A stretch of 64,000 bases of DNA, from the NCBI GenBank assembly GCA_963753575.1, contig CAVWCR010000003.1, positions 4,588,001 through 4,652,000 on the forward strand, in the 5' to 3' direction. Both the position numbers and the translations under genes were made by a program. Below the pieces are notes generated by a model. The model was given only the letters and a program-made list of their open reading frames with translations. It made no database searches and was not told where the DNA came from. This DNA is from VAZQ01 sp963753575. GTDB taxonomy: Bacteria > Pseudomonadota > Alphaproteobacteria > Rhizobiales > Xanthobacteraceae. Positions 1 to 8,881 of the stretch are shown one piece after another (the first letter of the stretch is position 1; every line of letters starts with the position of its first letter).

Positions 1-2
1 TG

Positions 3-1028
3 AGACCTATCAGCAATCCACAGGCTTTGATGCATCCCCCTGATCCCCCCGCACCACTGCAGCAGCTGTACTTCAACCCGTCAGGGGATCGGCTCCTGAC
101 GACTGGCGTAAAACTGGGCCGCGTGTGGGATGTCGAGACAGGAAAACAACTCGTCGTTCTGCGCGGGCACGAAGATCTCATTACGTCGGCAACATACAAC
201 AGGGATGGAACCCGCATCCTGACCACGTCACGGGACAAGACGGCGCGTGTGTGGGACGCCCGGACAGGCAAAGAACTGGCTGTACTCAAGGGGCATAAGG
301 ATGTCGTGAGTTGCGGCGCGTTCAGCACGGACGGAACCCGCATCGTCACCGGATCGGGGACTCTGCATCATGCCAACGACTTCACAGCCCGGATCTGGGA
401 TGCCGACAGTGGGGCTCCCCTTGCAGTCCTGAAGGGACATGTCGACAGGATCGGCTTTGTGGAATTCAGCCCGGATGATCGCTGGGTACTGACGGGATCC
501 GCAGATCACACCGCCCGGCTGTGGGATGCGCAGACCGGAGCCGAATTGTTAGTCCTACTGGGACACCAATCGGCGTTGGTCACGGCCGCGTTCAGCAGGG
601 ACGGCAATCGTATCTTCACGGCCAGCGCCTTTCATGGCGTAAGAATCTATGACGCTCGTACAGGACAGCCCGTCGCAATTCTCGAGGGCCATAAAGACCT
701 GGTGACGGATGCGGCTATCAACCCGCAGGGAACCAGGGTAGTCACGGCTTCATTGGACAAGACCGCGCGACTGTGGCGGGTCTTCCCAACAACCCAGGCA
801 CTCATTGACTACTCCAAGTCCATGGTCCAGCGCTGCCTTACCCCTGAACAAAGGCGCGCTTTCGCTTTGCAACCCGAACCACCGCGCTGGTGCATCGAAA
901 AAGAAAAATGGCCCTATCACCGGAAGGCCTGGAAAGACTGGCTCGCCGCCAAGGACGCGGGCCGCAACTTGCCGTTGCCATCCCGGTTGGGCAAGAGAGG
1001 TACCGGCATCCTGTACAATCCAAACTAA
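3..1028 (+). CDS. WD40 beta-propeller protein, 5' end outside the window
   Basis: The reading frame is open to the left edge, so this is the C-terminal part of a longer protein; a TTG at 27 and an ATG at 30 are probably internal. Six WD40 blades are visible, five of them beginning with GH and most ending in ARVWD or ARLWD, which would make most of a propeller used as a protein-interaction platform. After the last blade comes a tail of about 75 residues with LTPEQRRAF, EPPRWC and EKWPYH. From memory, this type of tail follows WD40 repeats in alphaproteobacterial proteins that carry an N-terminal enzymatic domain such as a caspase-like or TIR domain. That domain, if present, is not in the window, so its activity cannot be stated. 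Confidence 0.85.
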   Translation, partial: RPISNPQALMHPPDPPAPLQQLYFNPSGDRLLTTGVKLGRVWDVETGKQLVVLRGHEDLITSATYNRDGTRILTTSRDKTARVWDARTGKELAVLKGHKDVVSCGAFSTDGTRIVTGSGTLHHANDFTARIWDADSGAPLAVLKGHVDRIGFVEFSPDDRWVLTGSADHTARLWDAQTGAELLVLLGHQSALVTAAFSRDGNRIFTASAFHGVRIYDARTGQPVAILEGHKDLVTDAAINPQGTRVVTASLDKTARLWRVFPTTQALIDYSKSMVQRCLTPEQRRAFALQPEPPRWCIEKEKWPYHRKAWKDWLAAKDAGRNLPLPSRLGKRGTGILYNPN

Positions 1029-1626
1029 CGCCATTTCGCATGATGGATTGGCACCGAGATTGACTGCGGGCGGCATTTCCCAGCTATCAACGCTCTGACC
1101 GCGCAATTTGGCGCTCAGGGTCGTGTGTCACGAGCAACGCCGGTCCACACGGCGGCGCGCAACTGCACGAGAGATGCAGGAGGGCCCTTCGGGCTCGGCG
1201 TTCAGGAGCCGATCCCAAGCCACCGCGAGCCGCTGCGGTCAAGAGCCGTGGTTGTGAGCGTCGCCAATTGGGTTGGACTAAGGATTGCCGACGACGACGT
1301 CGCGACCATGCGCCTTGCCTTGATGGCACCGATCCCGAACATCGGCGGGCTAGTGCTTGCCTTCAGGATGGCACCTGCGCCCAAAGGACGACTAGTGGCC
1401 AGCGCCGCGGAATTTTTGCTTGTCGTCGTGCCGACATCTCGGCTTTAGCGGCACCATTGGGGAAAGGCGACGTGATGGAGCCGCAACTGAAATTCAGAAA
1501 TTCACCATTGTCGTCCCAGTTCGCGATGGTCCTCGCACAGACGGAGAACAAATGCTCCCTCACTCTAGGAGAGGTGAGGGACAAATCGCCAGAAAACTAA
1601 ACAAAATCAATGGGCGATTTTCCATA
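1029..1626. other. gene-poor stretch between WD40 gene and tRNA-Leu
   Basis: No convincing gene is seen on either strand; the open frames here are short and low-quality. One stem-loop is clear at 1557-1580, with arms CCCTCAC and GTGAGGG. The stretch lies on the 3' side of the tRNA-Leu gene, the side where integrative elements usually insert, but no integrase or duplicated tRNA end is visible. Confidence 0.5.
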
Positions 1627-1711
<85 letters not shown>

Positions 1712-1819
1712 ACTGGCGCGACAGATAATGTGGCGCCTTCGACCTTGTCAATTCGGCCCTGTACAGGGCGGAATCGTTCCTGTATTCGGCAGCCACCCTA
1801 CCCACCGAAAGATCGCGGC

Positions 1820-2788
1820 ATGACCGCCGTCCCTTCCGAAACGCTCATCACCGTCTTCGGCGGCTCAGGCTTCCTCGGCCGTCACGTGGTGCGCGCGCTC
1901 GCCAAGCGCGGCTACCGCATCCGCGTCGCGGTGCGCCGGCCCGACCTCGCCTTCTTCCTGCAGCCCGCCGGCCGGGTCGGCCAGATCCACGCCGTGCAGG
2001 CGAACCTGCGCCACGCCTGCTCGGTCGATGCCGCGGTGCACGACGCCGACGTGGTGATCAATCTCGTGGGCATCCTGTTCGAGCGCGGCCGGCAGCGGTT
2101 CGAGGCGGTGCAAACTTACGGCGCCGAGGCCTGCGCGCTGGCGGCGGCCGCCCACGGCGCACGGCTCGTTCATGTCTCCGCCATCGGCGCCGACGATCAA
2201 TCGCCGTCGCTTTATGCGCGCAGCAAGGCGATGGGCGAGCGGCTGGTGCTGGCCGCGGTGCCGACCGCGACCATCGTTCGGCCGTCGGTCGTGTTTGGTC
2301 CGGAGGATGACTTCTTCAACCGGTTTGCAGCGATCGCCCGCTTCGCGCCGGCGCTGCCGCTCATCGGCGGCGGCCATACCCGGTTCCAACCGGTGTTCGC
2401 GGGCGATGTCGCGGCTGCGGTCGTGGCCGCCGTTGAAGGGCACGCTTCGCCGGGCGCGATCTACGAGCTCGGCGGGCCGGCGGTGAAGACCTTCGAGGAG
2501 CTGATGCAATTCCTGCTGGGCACGATCGAGCGCCGGCGGCTGCTGCTGCCGCTGCCGTTCGAGCTCGCCATGGTGGCGGCATTCTTTCTGCAGTTCCTGC
2601 CCAAGCCGCTGCTGACGCCCGACCAGGTCGAGCTGCTAAGGCACGACAACATCGTGTCGGAGGAAGCCAAGCGCGCGCGGCACACGCTCGACGGCCTCGG
2701 CATTGCGCCGACCATGATGGAAGCGGTCGTGCCGTCCTACCTGCGTCGTTTCCGCAAGACCGGGCAGTTCCGCGTGCGATCAACCTGA
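1820..2788 (+). CDS. NAD(P)-binding SDR, NDUFA9-like complex I assembly/accessory protein
   Basis: A 322-residue atypical short-chain dehydrogenase. The Rossmann motif GGSGFLGRHV lies near residue 12, followed by VRRPD, where the adenosine phosphate binds, then VVINLVGILFERG and VHVSAIGAD. There is no clear YxxxK catalytic pair, as in NDUFA9-type proteins. In mitochondria NDUFA9 is a complex I subunit; alphaproteobacterial relatives are annotated as complex I NDUFA9 family proteins. The C-terminal third has a hydrophobic stretch (PFELAMVAAFFLQFLP) that may touch membrane. The ATG at 1820 is preferred because the Rossmann strand follows it closely; an in-frame extension to 1730 adds only unlike sequence. 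It is convergent with uppP. Confidence 0.8.
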   Translation: MTAVPSETLITVFGGSGFLGRHVVRALAKRGYRIRVAVRRPDLAFFLQPAGRVGQIHAVQANLRHACSVDAAVHDADVVINLVGILFERGRQRFEAVQTYGAEACALAAAAHGARLVHVSAIGADDQSPSLYARSKAMGERLVLAAVPTATIVRPSVVFGPEDDFFNRFAAIARFAPALPLIGGGHTRFQPVFAGDVAAAVVAAVEGHASPGAIYELGGPAVKTFEELMQFLLGTIERRRLLLPLPFELAMVAAFFLQFLPKPLLTPDQVELLRHDNIVSEEAKRARHTLDGLGIAPTMMEAVVPSYLRRFRKTGQFRVRST

Positions 2789-2807
2789 CCGCGCCGGCCT
2801 GATCAGC

Positions 2808-3620
2808 TCAGTAGCCGAGCGCGAGCGCGATCAGCCCGAGCGTGCCGACGACGACGCGCCACCAGGCGAACAGCGCGAAGCCGTGGCGCTGCACATAACC
2901 AAGAAACGTCTTCACCACGATCCAGGCCGCCACGAACGAGACCGCAAAGCCCACCGCGATGAGAAAGCTGTTGTCGAAGCTCATCTGCCCGCGGCTCTTG
3001 TAGAGATCGTAAACGAAGGCCCCGAACATCGTGGGCATCGCCAGCCAGAACGAGAACTCGGCGGCCGAGCGTCGATCGGCGCCCAGCAGCATGGCGGCAA
3101 CGATGGTGGCGCCCGCGCGCGAAACGCCGGGAATCATGGCCAGGCATTGCGCCACCCCGATGCCGAAATACATCGGCAGCGAATAGCGCTCGGCATCCAC
3201 GTAGCGCGGCTTGAGATCGAGCTGGTCGATCCAGATCAGAATCGCGCCGCCGACGATCAGCGTGAAGCAGATGATCCACACGTTGAACAGCACGCCCTTG
3301 ATGAAGTCATGTGCAAGCGCGCCGACGACGGCCGCCGGCAGGAATGCGATCAGAACGCCGAGGATGAAGCGGCGGGCGGCCGGGTCGGTGAACATCCCGA
3401 TCGCAAGCCGCCAGAGCCGAAAGAAGTAGATCGACAGCAAGGCCAGGATGGCGCCGAACTGGATCAGGACCGAGAACGTATCCCAGAACTCCTTGCGCGC
3501 CGGGTCGTATCCGAGAAACTGATTGACCAGCAGCAGGTGCCCGGTGGAAGAGACCGGCAGGAACTCGGTCAGTCCTTCGACGATGCCGAGCACAATGGCC
3601 TTCAACAGGTCGAATGACAT
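2808..3620 (-). CDS. uppP: undecaprenyl-diphosphatase (BacA/UppP)
   Basis: A 270-residue polytopic membrane protein, the usual family length. It dephosphorylates undecaprenyl diphosphate to recycle the lipid carrier of peptidoglycan and O-antigen synthesis and gives bacitracin resistance. The family signatures are present: GIVEGLTEFLPVSSTGHLLL near the N-terminus, containing the catalytic (E/Q)XXXE-type Glu residues and the PVSSTGH box, and MIPGVSRAGATI near residue 165. Hydrophobic helices follow to the C-terminus. It stands alone, convergent with the NDUFA9-like gene and divergent from fzlA. Confidence 0.97.
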   Translation of the reverse strand: MSFDLLKAIVLGIVEGLTEFLPVSSTGHLLLVNQFLGYDPARKEFWDTFSVLIQFGAILALLSIYFFRLWRLAIGMFTDPAARRFILGVLIAFLPAAVVGALAHDFIKGVLFNVWIICFTLIVGGAILIWIDQLDLKPRYVDAERYSLPMYFGIGVAQCLAMIPGVSRAGATIVAAMLLGADRRSAAEFSFWLAMPTMFGAFVYDLYKSRGQMSFDNSFLIAVGFAVSFVAAWIVVKTFLGYVQRHGFALFAWWRVVVGTLGLIALALGY

Positions 3621-3798
3621 CTTGGGCTCCGCGGAGGCAGGACAGGTCGAACCAGCCCGGGTTGATTGGGCCGTAGTGGGGATGCAGGCTTTTCCACCAA
3701 GGCCCGCTCCGTATCAACCCTGTGGCAACGAAAAAGCCTGAAAATTGAAATAAACATCGGGAATAAGGCCGCCCCGGCCAATTCGGTAACATCCTCGC

Positions 3799-4488
3799 AT
3801 GGCGACATTGTTCCATCATCCGTTCTGCCCGCATTCGCGGTTCGTGCGCCTGGCGCTCGGCGAATACGGAATAGCGGTGCGGCTGATTGAGGAGCGGACC
3901 TGGGAGCGCCGGCGCGACTTCCTGGTCATCAACCCCGACGGAACCACTCCGGTCCTGGTCGAGGAGGGCCAGCCGCCGGTGCCGGGGGCCGCAATCATCG
4001 CCGAGTTCCTGGACGAGGTCTGCGGCGAGCGGCTGGAGCGGCGGCTGCTGCCGCCCGAGATCGAGCTGCGGATCGAGGTTCGGCGGCTGATGAGCTGGTT
4101 CAACGACAAATTCTTTACTGAGGTATCGGGACCGCTCACCACCGAGCAACTCTACAAGCGCCACATGCCGCTCGATGCCGGCGGCGGCGCGCCCGAAACC
4201 GACGTGCTGCGTGCGGCGCGCAACAACATCCGATACCATATGGCCTATATCGGCTGGCTGGCGCGCTCGCGCGACTGGCTCGCCGGCGACCGGCTGACCT
4301 ATGCCGACCTGGCCGCCGCCGCGCATCTGTCGGCGGCCGACTACCTGGGCGACGTGCCGTGGAACGAAGACGAGGCCGCGAAGAGCTGGTACGCGCGGGT
4401 CAAGTCGCGACCCTCGTTCCGGCCGATTCTGGCCGAGACGCTGGCGGGCATCCCGCCGTCCAAGACCTACGCGGATCTCGACTTCTGA
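3799..4488 (+). CDS. fzlA: FzlA-type glutathione S-transferase-like cell division protein
   Basis: A 229-residue protein with a GST fold: a thioredoxin-like N-terminal half (LFHHPFCPHSRFVRLALGE, then NPDGTTPVLVEEG and the PGAAIIAEFLDE helix) and an all-helical C-terminal half (DRLTYADLAAAAHLSAADYLGD). In Caulobacter, FzlA binds FtsZ filaments, bends them and is needed for constriction. The C-terminal tail PPSKTYADLDF resembles the conserved tail that family uses for function. It is the first gene of a tight cluster with queG and an SDR. FzlA is the best match by fold, length and tail; an ordinary GST is the alternative. Confidence 0.8.
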   Translation: MATLFHHPFCPHSRFVRLALGEYGIAVRLIEERTWERRRDFLVINPDGTTPVLVEEGQPPVPGAAIIAEFLDEVCGERLERRLLPPEIELRIEVRRLMSWFNDKFFTEVSGPLTTEQLYKRHMPLDAGGGAPETDVLRAARNNIRYHMAYIGWLARSRDWLAGDRLTYADLAAAAHLSAADYLGDVPWNEDEAAKSWYARVKSRPSFRPILAETLAGIPPSKTYADLDF

Positions 4489-5636
4489 ACGACCAGCCGT
4501 CCGGCCTGAAGCCTGCGCTGATCGAGGCGGCGCGCGCACACGGGTTCGACGTCGTGGGGATCGCGCGGCCGGATGCCATCCCGCAGGCGCCCGAGCGGCT
4601 CAAGCGCTTTCTCGCCGACGGTGCCCATGGCGACATGGCCTGGATGGCATCGACAGCCGAGCGGCGCGGCGATCCGCGCGCGCTGTGGCAGGAGACGCGC
4701 TCGATCATCATGCTGGGGCTGAACTACGGACCAGCCGTCGACCCGCTCGCGATCCTGCGCCAGCACGAACGCGGCGCGATCTCGGTCTATGCCCAGGGCG
4801 ACGACTATCACGACATCATCAAGCCGCGGCTCAAAGCGCTGGCGCGCTGGCTGATCGCGCAGGTGGGCGGCAACGCCCAAGTGGACGCCAAGGTGTTCGT
4901 CGACACCGCCGCCGTGATGGAGAAGCCGCTGGCGCAGGCGGCGGGTGTCGGCTGGCAAGGCAAGCACACCAACCTGGTGTCGCGGCAATTTGGCTCGTGG
5001 CTCTTTCTCGGCGCGATCTTCACCACGCTCGATCTTGCCCCGGATGCGCCCGAGGCTGATCATTGCGGGCATTGCCGCGCCTGTCTCGACATCTGCCCGA
5101 CCGCGGCATTTCCGGAGCCCTATCGGCTCGATGCGCGGCGCTGCATCTCCTATCTCACCATCGAGCACAAGGGTCCGATCGCGCGCGCGTTGCGTCCGCT
5201 CATAGGCAACCGCATCTATGGCTGCGACGACTGTCTTGCGGTCTGCCCGTGGAACAAGTTTGCGCAGATCGGACGCCAAACAAGGCTCTCGGCGCGCGAC
5301 GCGCTCAAGGCGCCGGCGCTCGCCGAACTGGCGCAGTTCGACGACAAGGCGTTCCGGGCGCTGTTTGCGAAATCACCGGTCAAGCGCATCGGACGCGATC
5401 GCTTCATGCGCAATGTGCTGATCGCGATCGGCAACTCGGAGGATGGGAGCCTCGCCACCGAGGCCGAGCGGCTGATCGCTGATGCGTCGCCGCTGGTGCG
5501 CGGCGCCGCCGTCTGGGCGCTCGGCCGGCTCGACCCACAACGGCTTGCCGCGCTGGCGTCTGCGCACCACGCGATGGAAGCCGATCCGGACGTGCGCGAG
5601 GAATGGAGCGTCGCACTCGCGGAGCGTGTTGCCTGA
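4485..5636 (+). CDS. queG: epoxyqueuosine reductase, probable CTG start
   Basis: QueG catalyses the last step of queuosine synthesis in tRNA, reducing epoxyqueuosine with cobalamin and two 4Fe-4S clusters. The two ferredoxin-like cysteine groups CGHCRACLDICPTAAF and CDDCLAVCPWNK are present, with SYLTIEHKGPI between them and HEAT-like repeats (LVRGAAVWALGRLDP) at the C-terminus. The frame has no ATG, GTG or TTG close to the expected N-terminus. A CTG at 4485 overlaps the fzlA stop (CTGA) and would give 383 residues; an in-frame ATG at 4359 lies deep inside fzlA. Coupled translation from fzlA is likely. The next gene also overlaps, by one base. Confidence 0.93.
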   Translation: MNDQPSGLKPALIEAARAHGFDVVGIARPDAIPQAPERLKRFLADGAHGDMAWMASTAERRGDPRALWQETRSIIMLGLNYGPAVDPLAILRQHERGAISVYAQGDDYHDIIKPRLKALARWLIAQVGGNAQVDAKVFVDTAAVMEKPLAQAAGVGWQGKHTNLVSRQFGSWLFLGAIFTTLDLAPDAPEADHCGHCRACLDICPTAAFPEPYRLDARRCISYLTIEHKGPIARALRPLIGNRIYGCDDCLAVCPWNKFAQIGRQTRLSARDALKAPALAELAQFDDKAFRALFAKSPVKRIGRDRFMRNVLIAIGNSEDGSLATEAERLIADASPLVRGAAVWALGRLDPQRLAALASAHHAMEADPDVREEWSVALAERVA

Positions 5637-6541
5637 TGCCAACGCTTCTTTGTCTCGGACTGGGCTACTGCGCCCAGCACTACGTCGCCGCATTCGGACA
5701 ACGCTTCGACCGCATCGTCGGTTCAACGCGCAGCGCCGACGACGTGACGGCGCTGGCGGCGCGCCGCTTTGGCGGCCGCGCCGTCGAGATGCACGTGTTC
5801 GAGGGCAAGGCCGCTTCCCCCGAGGTGCGCGCCGCGGTCGCGGCCGCCGACGCGCTCCTGATCTCGGCGGCGCCCGCCGACGGGGTCGATCCGGTGCTCG
5901 CCGTGTTCGAAGCCGACATCCTGCGCGCAACGGCGCTGCGCTCGATCGTGTTCCTGTCGACGCTCGGGGTCTATGCCGACAGCCAGGGGGCCTGGGTCGA
6001 CGAGAGCGCAGAAGTCATTCTTGATCTCGCCCGGCGCGGCAGCGCGCGCCGCAACGCGGAGATCGCCTGGCAGCAATTGGGTGTTGCGCGCCATGTTCCG
6101 GTCGCCATCCTGCGGCTCGGCGGCATCTACGGGCCCGGACAGAACGCCATGACCAGGCTTCTGCGCGGCACGGTGCATCGCGTCGCCAAGCCCGGCCACG
6201 TCTCCAACCGCATCCACGTCTTCGACATCGCGCAGGCGATCGACGCCGCGTTCGAGCGCCGCGCTGACGGCGTCTTCAACCTGGTGGACGACGAGCCGGT
6301 TTCGCCAAGCGAGCACATCGCGTTCGCAGCCGCACTTCTCGGCGTTGCGCCGCCGCCCGAAATCCCATTCGAAGAGGCGCACAAGGTGATGACGCCGTTT
6401 GCGCTCAGCTTCTACGAGGGCTGCATCCGGGCGCGCAATCACAAGCTCAAGACCGCGCTCGGCGTCACGCTGCGCTACCCGAGCTATCGCGAGGGCCTGA
6501 GCGCGCTCCACGCTGCGGGCGATCATCTCGCCATCGCGTGA
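5636..6541 (+). CDS. NAD(P)-dependent epimerase/SDR, YeeZ-like
   Basis: A 301-residue extended SDR. The N-terminus MPTLLCLGLGYCAQHY carries a GxGYxxQ nucleotide-binding loop like that of YeeZ-type proteins. RSIVFLSTLGVYADSQGAWVDE is the Ser/Tyr region, and LRLGGIYGPGQN and RIHVFDIAQAID are typical substrate-domain motifs of NAD-dependent epimerases. The substrate is unknown. The ATG at 5636 shares one base with the queG stop (TGATG), which points to translational coupling; the CTGA overlap upstream means fzlA, queG and this gene form one transcription unit. Confidence 0.85.
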   Translation: MPTLLCLGLGYCAQHYVAAFGQRFDRIVGSTRSADDVTALAARRFGGRAVEMHVFEGKAASPEVRAAVAAADALLISAAPADGVDPVLAVFEADILRATALRSIVFLSTLGVYADSQGAWVDESAEVILDLARRGSARRNAEIAWQQLGVARHVPVAILRLGGIYGPGQNAMTRLLRGTVHRVAKPGHVSNRIHVFDIAQAIDAAFERRADGVFNLVDDEPVSPSEHIAFAAALLGVAPPPEIPFEEAHKVMTPFALSFYEGCIRARNHKLKTALGVTLRYPSYREGLSALHAAGDHLAIA

Positions 6542-6549
6542 GCCGCGAT

Positions 6550-6580
6550 CTAGTGCCGCCGATTTGAAGTTCCTAACTAG
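6550..6580. repeat. half copy of palindromic repeat module A
   Basis: A 31-bp segment starting CTAGTGCCGCC and ending TTCCTAACTAG, with CTAG at both ends. It matches the left arm of repeat module A seen at 8652, 10220, 19063 and 41881. The stop codon of the neighbouring minus-strand Bug gene (6577-6579) lies inside its right end. Confidence 0.8.
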
Positions 6581-7557
6581 TTGCTGCTGATGCCCGTCGA
6601 GCGGATCATGCCGGCCCAGGCATCGATCGAGTTCTTGAAGAATGCTGGCGCATCGGCGAATTCGACCGTGTACGGCTCGTAGCCCAATTGGCGCATGCGC
6701 TGATGGATAGTGGGGTTTCTCACCACCGCGTTGATGGTGCCGTTGAGCTTGGCGGCGATTGGCTGTGGAACCTTGGCGGGCGCGAAAAATCCGTTCCAGC
6801 CGCTGATGTCGATCCCGTGCAGGCCGGTTTCATTCAAGGTCGGGACATCGGCAAGGGCGCGCGAGCGTTGCGTGCCGGTGACCACGAGCGCGTGCATCTT
6901 GCCCTGCTGGACCTGCGGATAGATTTCCGCGATCGGGCCGGTAATGATGTCGACGTGATTGCCGAGCAGCGCGTTCATGGCCGGCACGCCGCTCTGGAAA
7001 GGCACGCCGATCGCCTGGGTCTTCAGGAGCACCTTGAACACGTATTCGCTCCCGATACGGGCCGACGATCCACCGAAGCCGAAGCTGAAGGGCTTGCTCT
7101 TCGACGCCTCGACGAACTCGGCCAACGTCTTCGCCGGGTTGCTGGCGTTGACGGCGAGCGCCATGCTGTCGCGCGCCACGAACGCGATCGGGGCGAGTTC
7201 ATCGGTCGAATAGCCTGGGTTCTTGTAGTAGGTCTGGTTGATCGCCAGGCTGTTGCCGGTGACCAACAGCGTGTAGCCGTCCGGAGTTGCCGTTGCGACC
7301 GAGCGCGCCGCGATGTTGGAAGCCGCGCCGGGGCGATTCTCGATCACGATCTGATAACCGAATTGGTCGGTCAGGCCCTGTGCGATGACCCGCGCGATCG
7401 TGTCAATTCCGCCGCCCGGTGCGAAGCCGACAATGAAGGTTAGCTTCCGGTTCGGATAGTCTGAAATCTGCGCGCCGGCCGGACTCGACGCAACGACGCC
7501 CAGAGTGAGAGCCGACACCAGCGCGATCAGTGTACGTCGATCACGGTTAGTCCGCAT
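6577..7557 (-). CDS. Bug/TctC family periplasmic substrate-binding protein
   Basis: A 326-residue tripartite-tricarboxylate-transporter receptor. The signal peptide is TLIALVSALTLGVVASSPAGAQ, cleaved near AGA-Q. Mature family motifs follow: YPNRKLTFIVGFAPGGGIDTIAR, VIENRPGAASNIAARSVA, ATPDGYTLLVTGNSLAINQ and LNETGLHGIDISGWNGFFAPA. Bug proteins bind small carboxylates or aromatic acids; no membrane TctAB partner is adjacent, so this is an orphan receptor. The ATG at 7557 follows GGGAGGAACAC, a good ribosome site, and precedes the signal peptide. The last codons overlap a CTAG repeat. Confidence 0.93.
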   Translation of the reverse strand: MRTNRDRRTLIALVSALTLGVVASSPAGAQISDYPNRKLTFIVGFAPGGGIDTIARVIAQGLTDQFGYQIVIENRPGAASNIAARSVATATPDGYTLLVTGNSLAINQTYYKNPGYSTDELAPIAFVARDSMALAVNASNPAKTLAEFVEASKSKPFSFGFGGSSARIGSEYVFKVLLKTQAIGVPFQSGVPAMNALLGNHVDIITGPIAEIYPQVQQGKMHALVVTGTQRSRALADVPTLNETGLHGIDISGWNGFFAPAKVPQPIAAKLNGTINAVVRNPTIHQRMRQLGYEPYTVEFADAPAFFKNSIDAWAGMIRSTGISSN

Positions 7558-7670
7558 GTGTTCCTCCCGGCTAAATGGCGCGCTGCTTTTGTGTTCTCTC
7601 AAGTCTATCCCTACCCGGCGTTCGCGCAATCCAGGGTGAAGCGGCCCGACACGGGACGTCCGGTAGGCGG

Positions 7671-8444
7671 TCAAAACTCCGCCACTGCCGCGATCAGCCG
7701 CTCGATATCCTCCGGGCGCGACAGGCGATGGTCGCCGTCCTTGACCAGGGTGAGCACCACGTCATCGCGCGCGAGCCGCGAGCTCAGCTCGACCGCATGC
7801 TGCCAGGGGACGTCGGGGTCCTTGACGCCTTGCAGGATGCGCACTGGGCAGCCGGGCTCGATCATGTCGTCAAGCAAGAGGTGGTTGCGTCCCTCCGCGA
7901 TCAGCTTGCGCGTGATCAGGTAGGGCTCCTCACCGTACGCCGATGGTCGCGACCAGCCGCCGGTCTCTTCGATGGCTCGCTTGATGTCAGGCGGAAACTG
8001 CTTCCACATCAGCTCCTCGGTGAAGTCGACCGCCGGCGCGATCAGCACCAAGCCCGCGATAGTTGCCCGCGTCACTGCGCGCTTTGCGAGCGCCCGCGCC
8101 ATGAGGAGCGCAAGCCAGCCACCCATGGAGGAGCCGACGACGATCTGGGGGCCGCGGCAGCACGCCTCAAATACGGCGACACACTCCTCGAGCCAGCGGC
8201 CGATCGTGCCGTCCGCGAACGCACCGCCCAATTCGCCATGGCCGGAGTAATCGAAACGGAGCATGGCGCGCCCCTGCGCTTGCGCCCAGACGTCGAGTGC
8301 CTGCGCCTTGGTGCCCTTCATGTCGGACTTGAAGCCGCCCAGCCAGACGATCCCGGCAGGCGTGCCCGCGCGCTCACGCACGGCGATCTTGCGCGCCTCG
8401 CTACCCGTTCCAACATCGATGAATTTCAGGCCGCCATCACTCAT
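7671..8444 (-). CDS. alpha/beta hydrolase
   Basis: A 257-residue cytoplasmic alpha/beta hydrolase. IVWLGGFKSDMKGTKA gives the oxyanion-hole region, LRFDYSGHGELGG is the usual strand-4 motif, and VVGSSMGGWLALLMARAL holds the nucleophile elbow GSSMGG (Ser near 100). The acid and base are probably the Asp in LQGVKDPDVPW and the His in VKDGDHRLSRPEDIE. Its layout resembles palmitoyl-protein-thioesterase-like and ABHD10-like carboxylesterases of alphaproteobacteria. The substrate is unknown. It lies upstream of the Bug gene on the same strand with a gap of about 113 bp, so co-transcription is possible but not shown. Confidence 0.88.
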   Translation of the reverse strand: MSDGGLKFIDVGTGSEARKIAVRERAGTPAGIVWLGGFKSDMKGTKAQALDVWAQAQGRAMLRFDYSGHGELGGAFADGTIGRWLEECVAVFEACCRGPQIVVGSSMGGWLALLMARALAKRAVTRATIAGLVLIAPAVDFTEELMWKQFPPDIKRAIEETGGWSRPSAYGEEPYLITRKLIAEGRNHLLLDDMIEPGCPVRILQGVKDPDVPWQHAVELSSRLARDDVVLTLVKDGDHRLSRPEDIERLIAAVAEF

Positions 8445-8651
8445 TTGAATCTCTCAAGTCTGGTCCCGATCGCCGCTCGATCCAGCGATGTTTCGCCGCA
8501 TGCTGCCCCGCAATGCAATAACGATATCAAGGACAACGGGGATAGTCGGAACCGAAGTCGGCCGGATCCATTGGCATGACGCGTTGAACCTGCTGCACTA
8601 TTGCCGGGTATCGACCTTCAAATCCAAGGCCGTGCTCAAAGCATGAAGGCG

Positions 8652-8841
8652 CTAGTGCCGCCGATTTGAACTTCCTATAACACTGACGGCAAACTCGGTT
8701 GGGAACTTCAAATCGAAACGCTAGCGCCCCTTTGCGTCCGAAGTTCCTGTCGGGGGGTGCCGCGACAATTCACGAACTTCGGAAGCGGGGGCAATAGTGT
8801 TCCTTCAATTCCGAAGTTCGTATCAGAGGGTGTCACGAGGT
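8652..8841. repeat. diverged CTAG palindromic repeats: module A (8652-8724), module B (8721-8797), partial B (8809-8841)
   Basis: Module A starts CTAGTGCCGCCG and ends at CTAG with arms around GAACTTC; module B starts at the shared CTAG and carries TCCGAAGTTC and GAACTTCGGA arms. The two overlap by four bases. A third, incomplete B copy ends just upstream of the glycosyltransferase start. Copies here are less like each other than those at 10131, 18973 and 41881. Confidence 0.75.
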
Positions 8842-8881
8842 GTTGCAGACTCCGGGATCGGGGCCCTTGCGGACCGACCGT

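Noticed and set aside
1125..1448. A 107-codon plus frame after the WD40 gene
   Set aside because: Composition is poor and no homology is recognised; it may be a decayed gene but I cannot show it.
3307..4539. A 410-codon minus frame across uppP and fzlA
   Set aside because: It overlaps two well-supported genes and has no recognisable motif.
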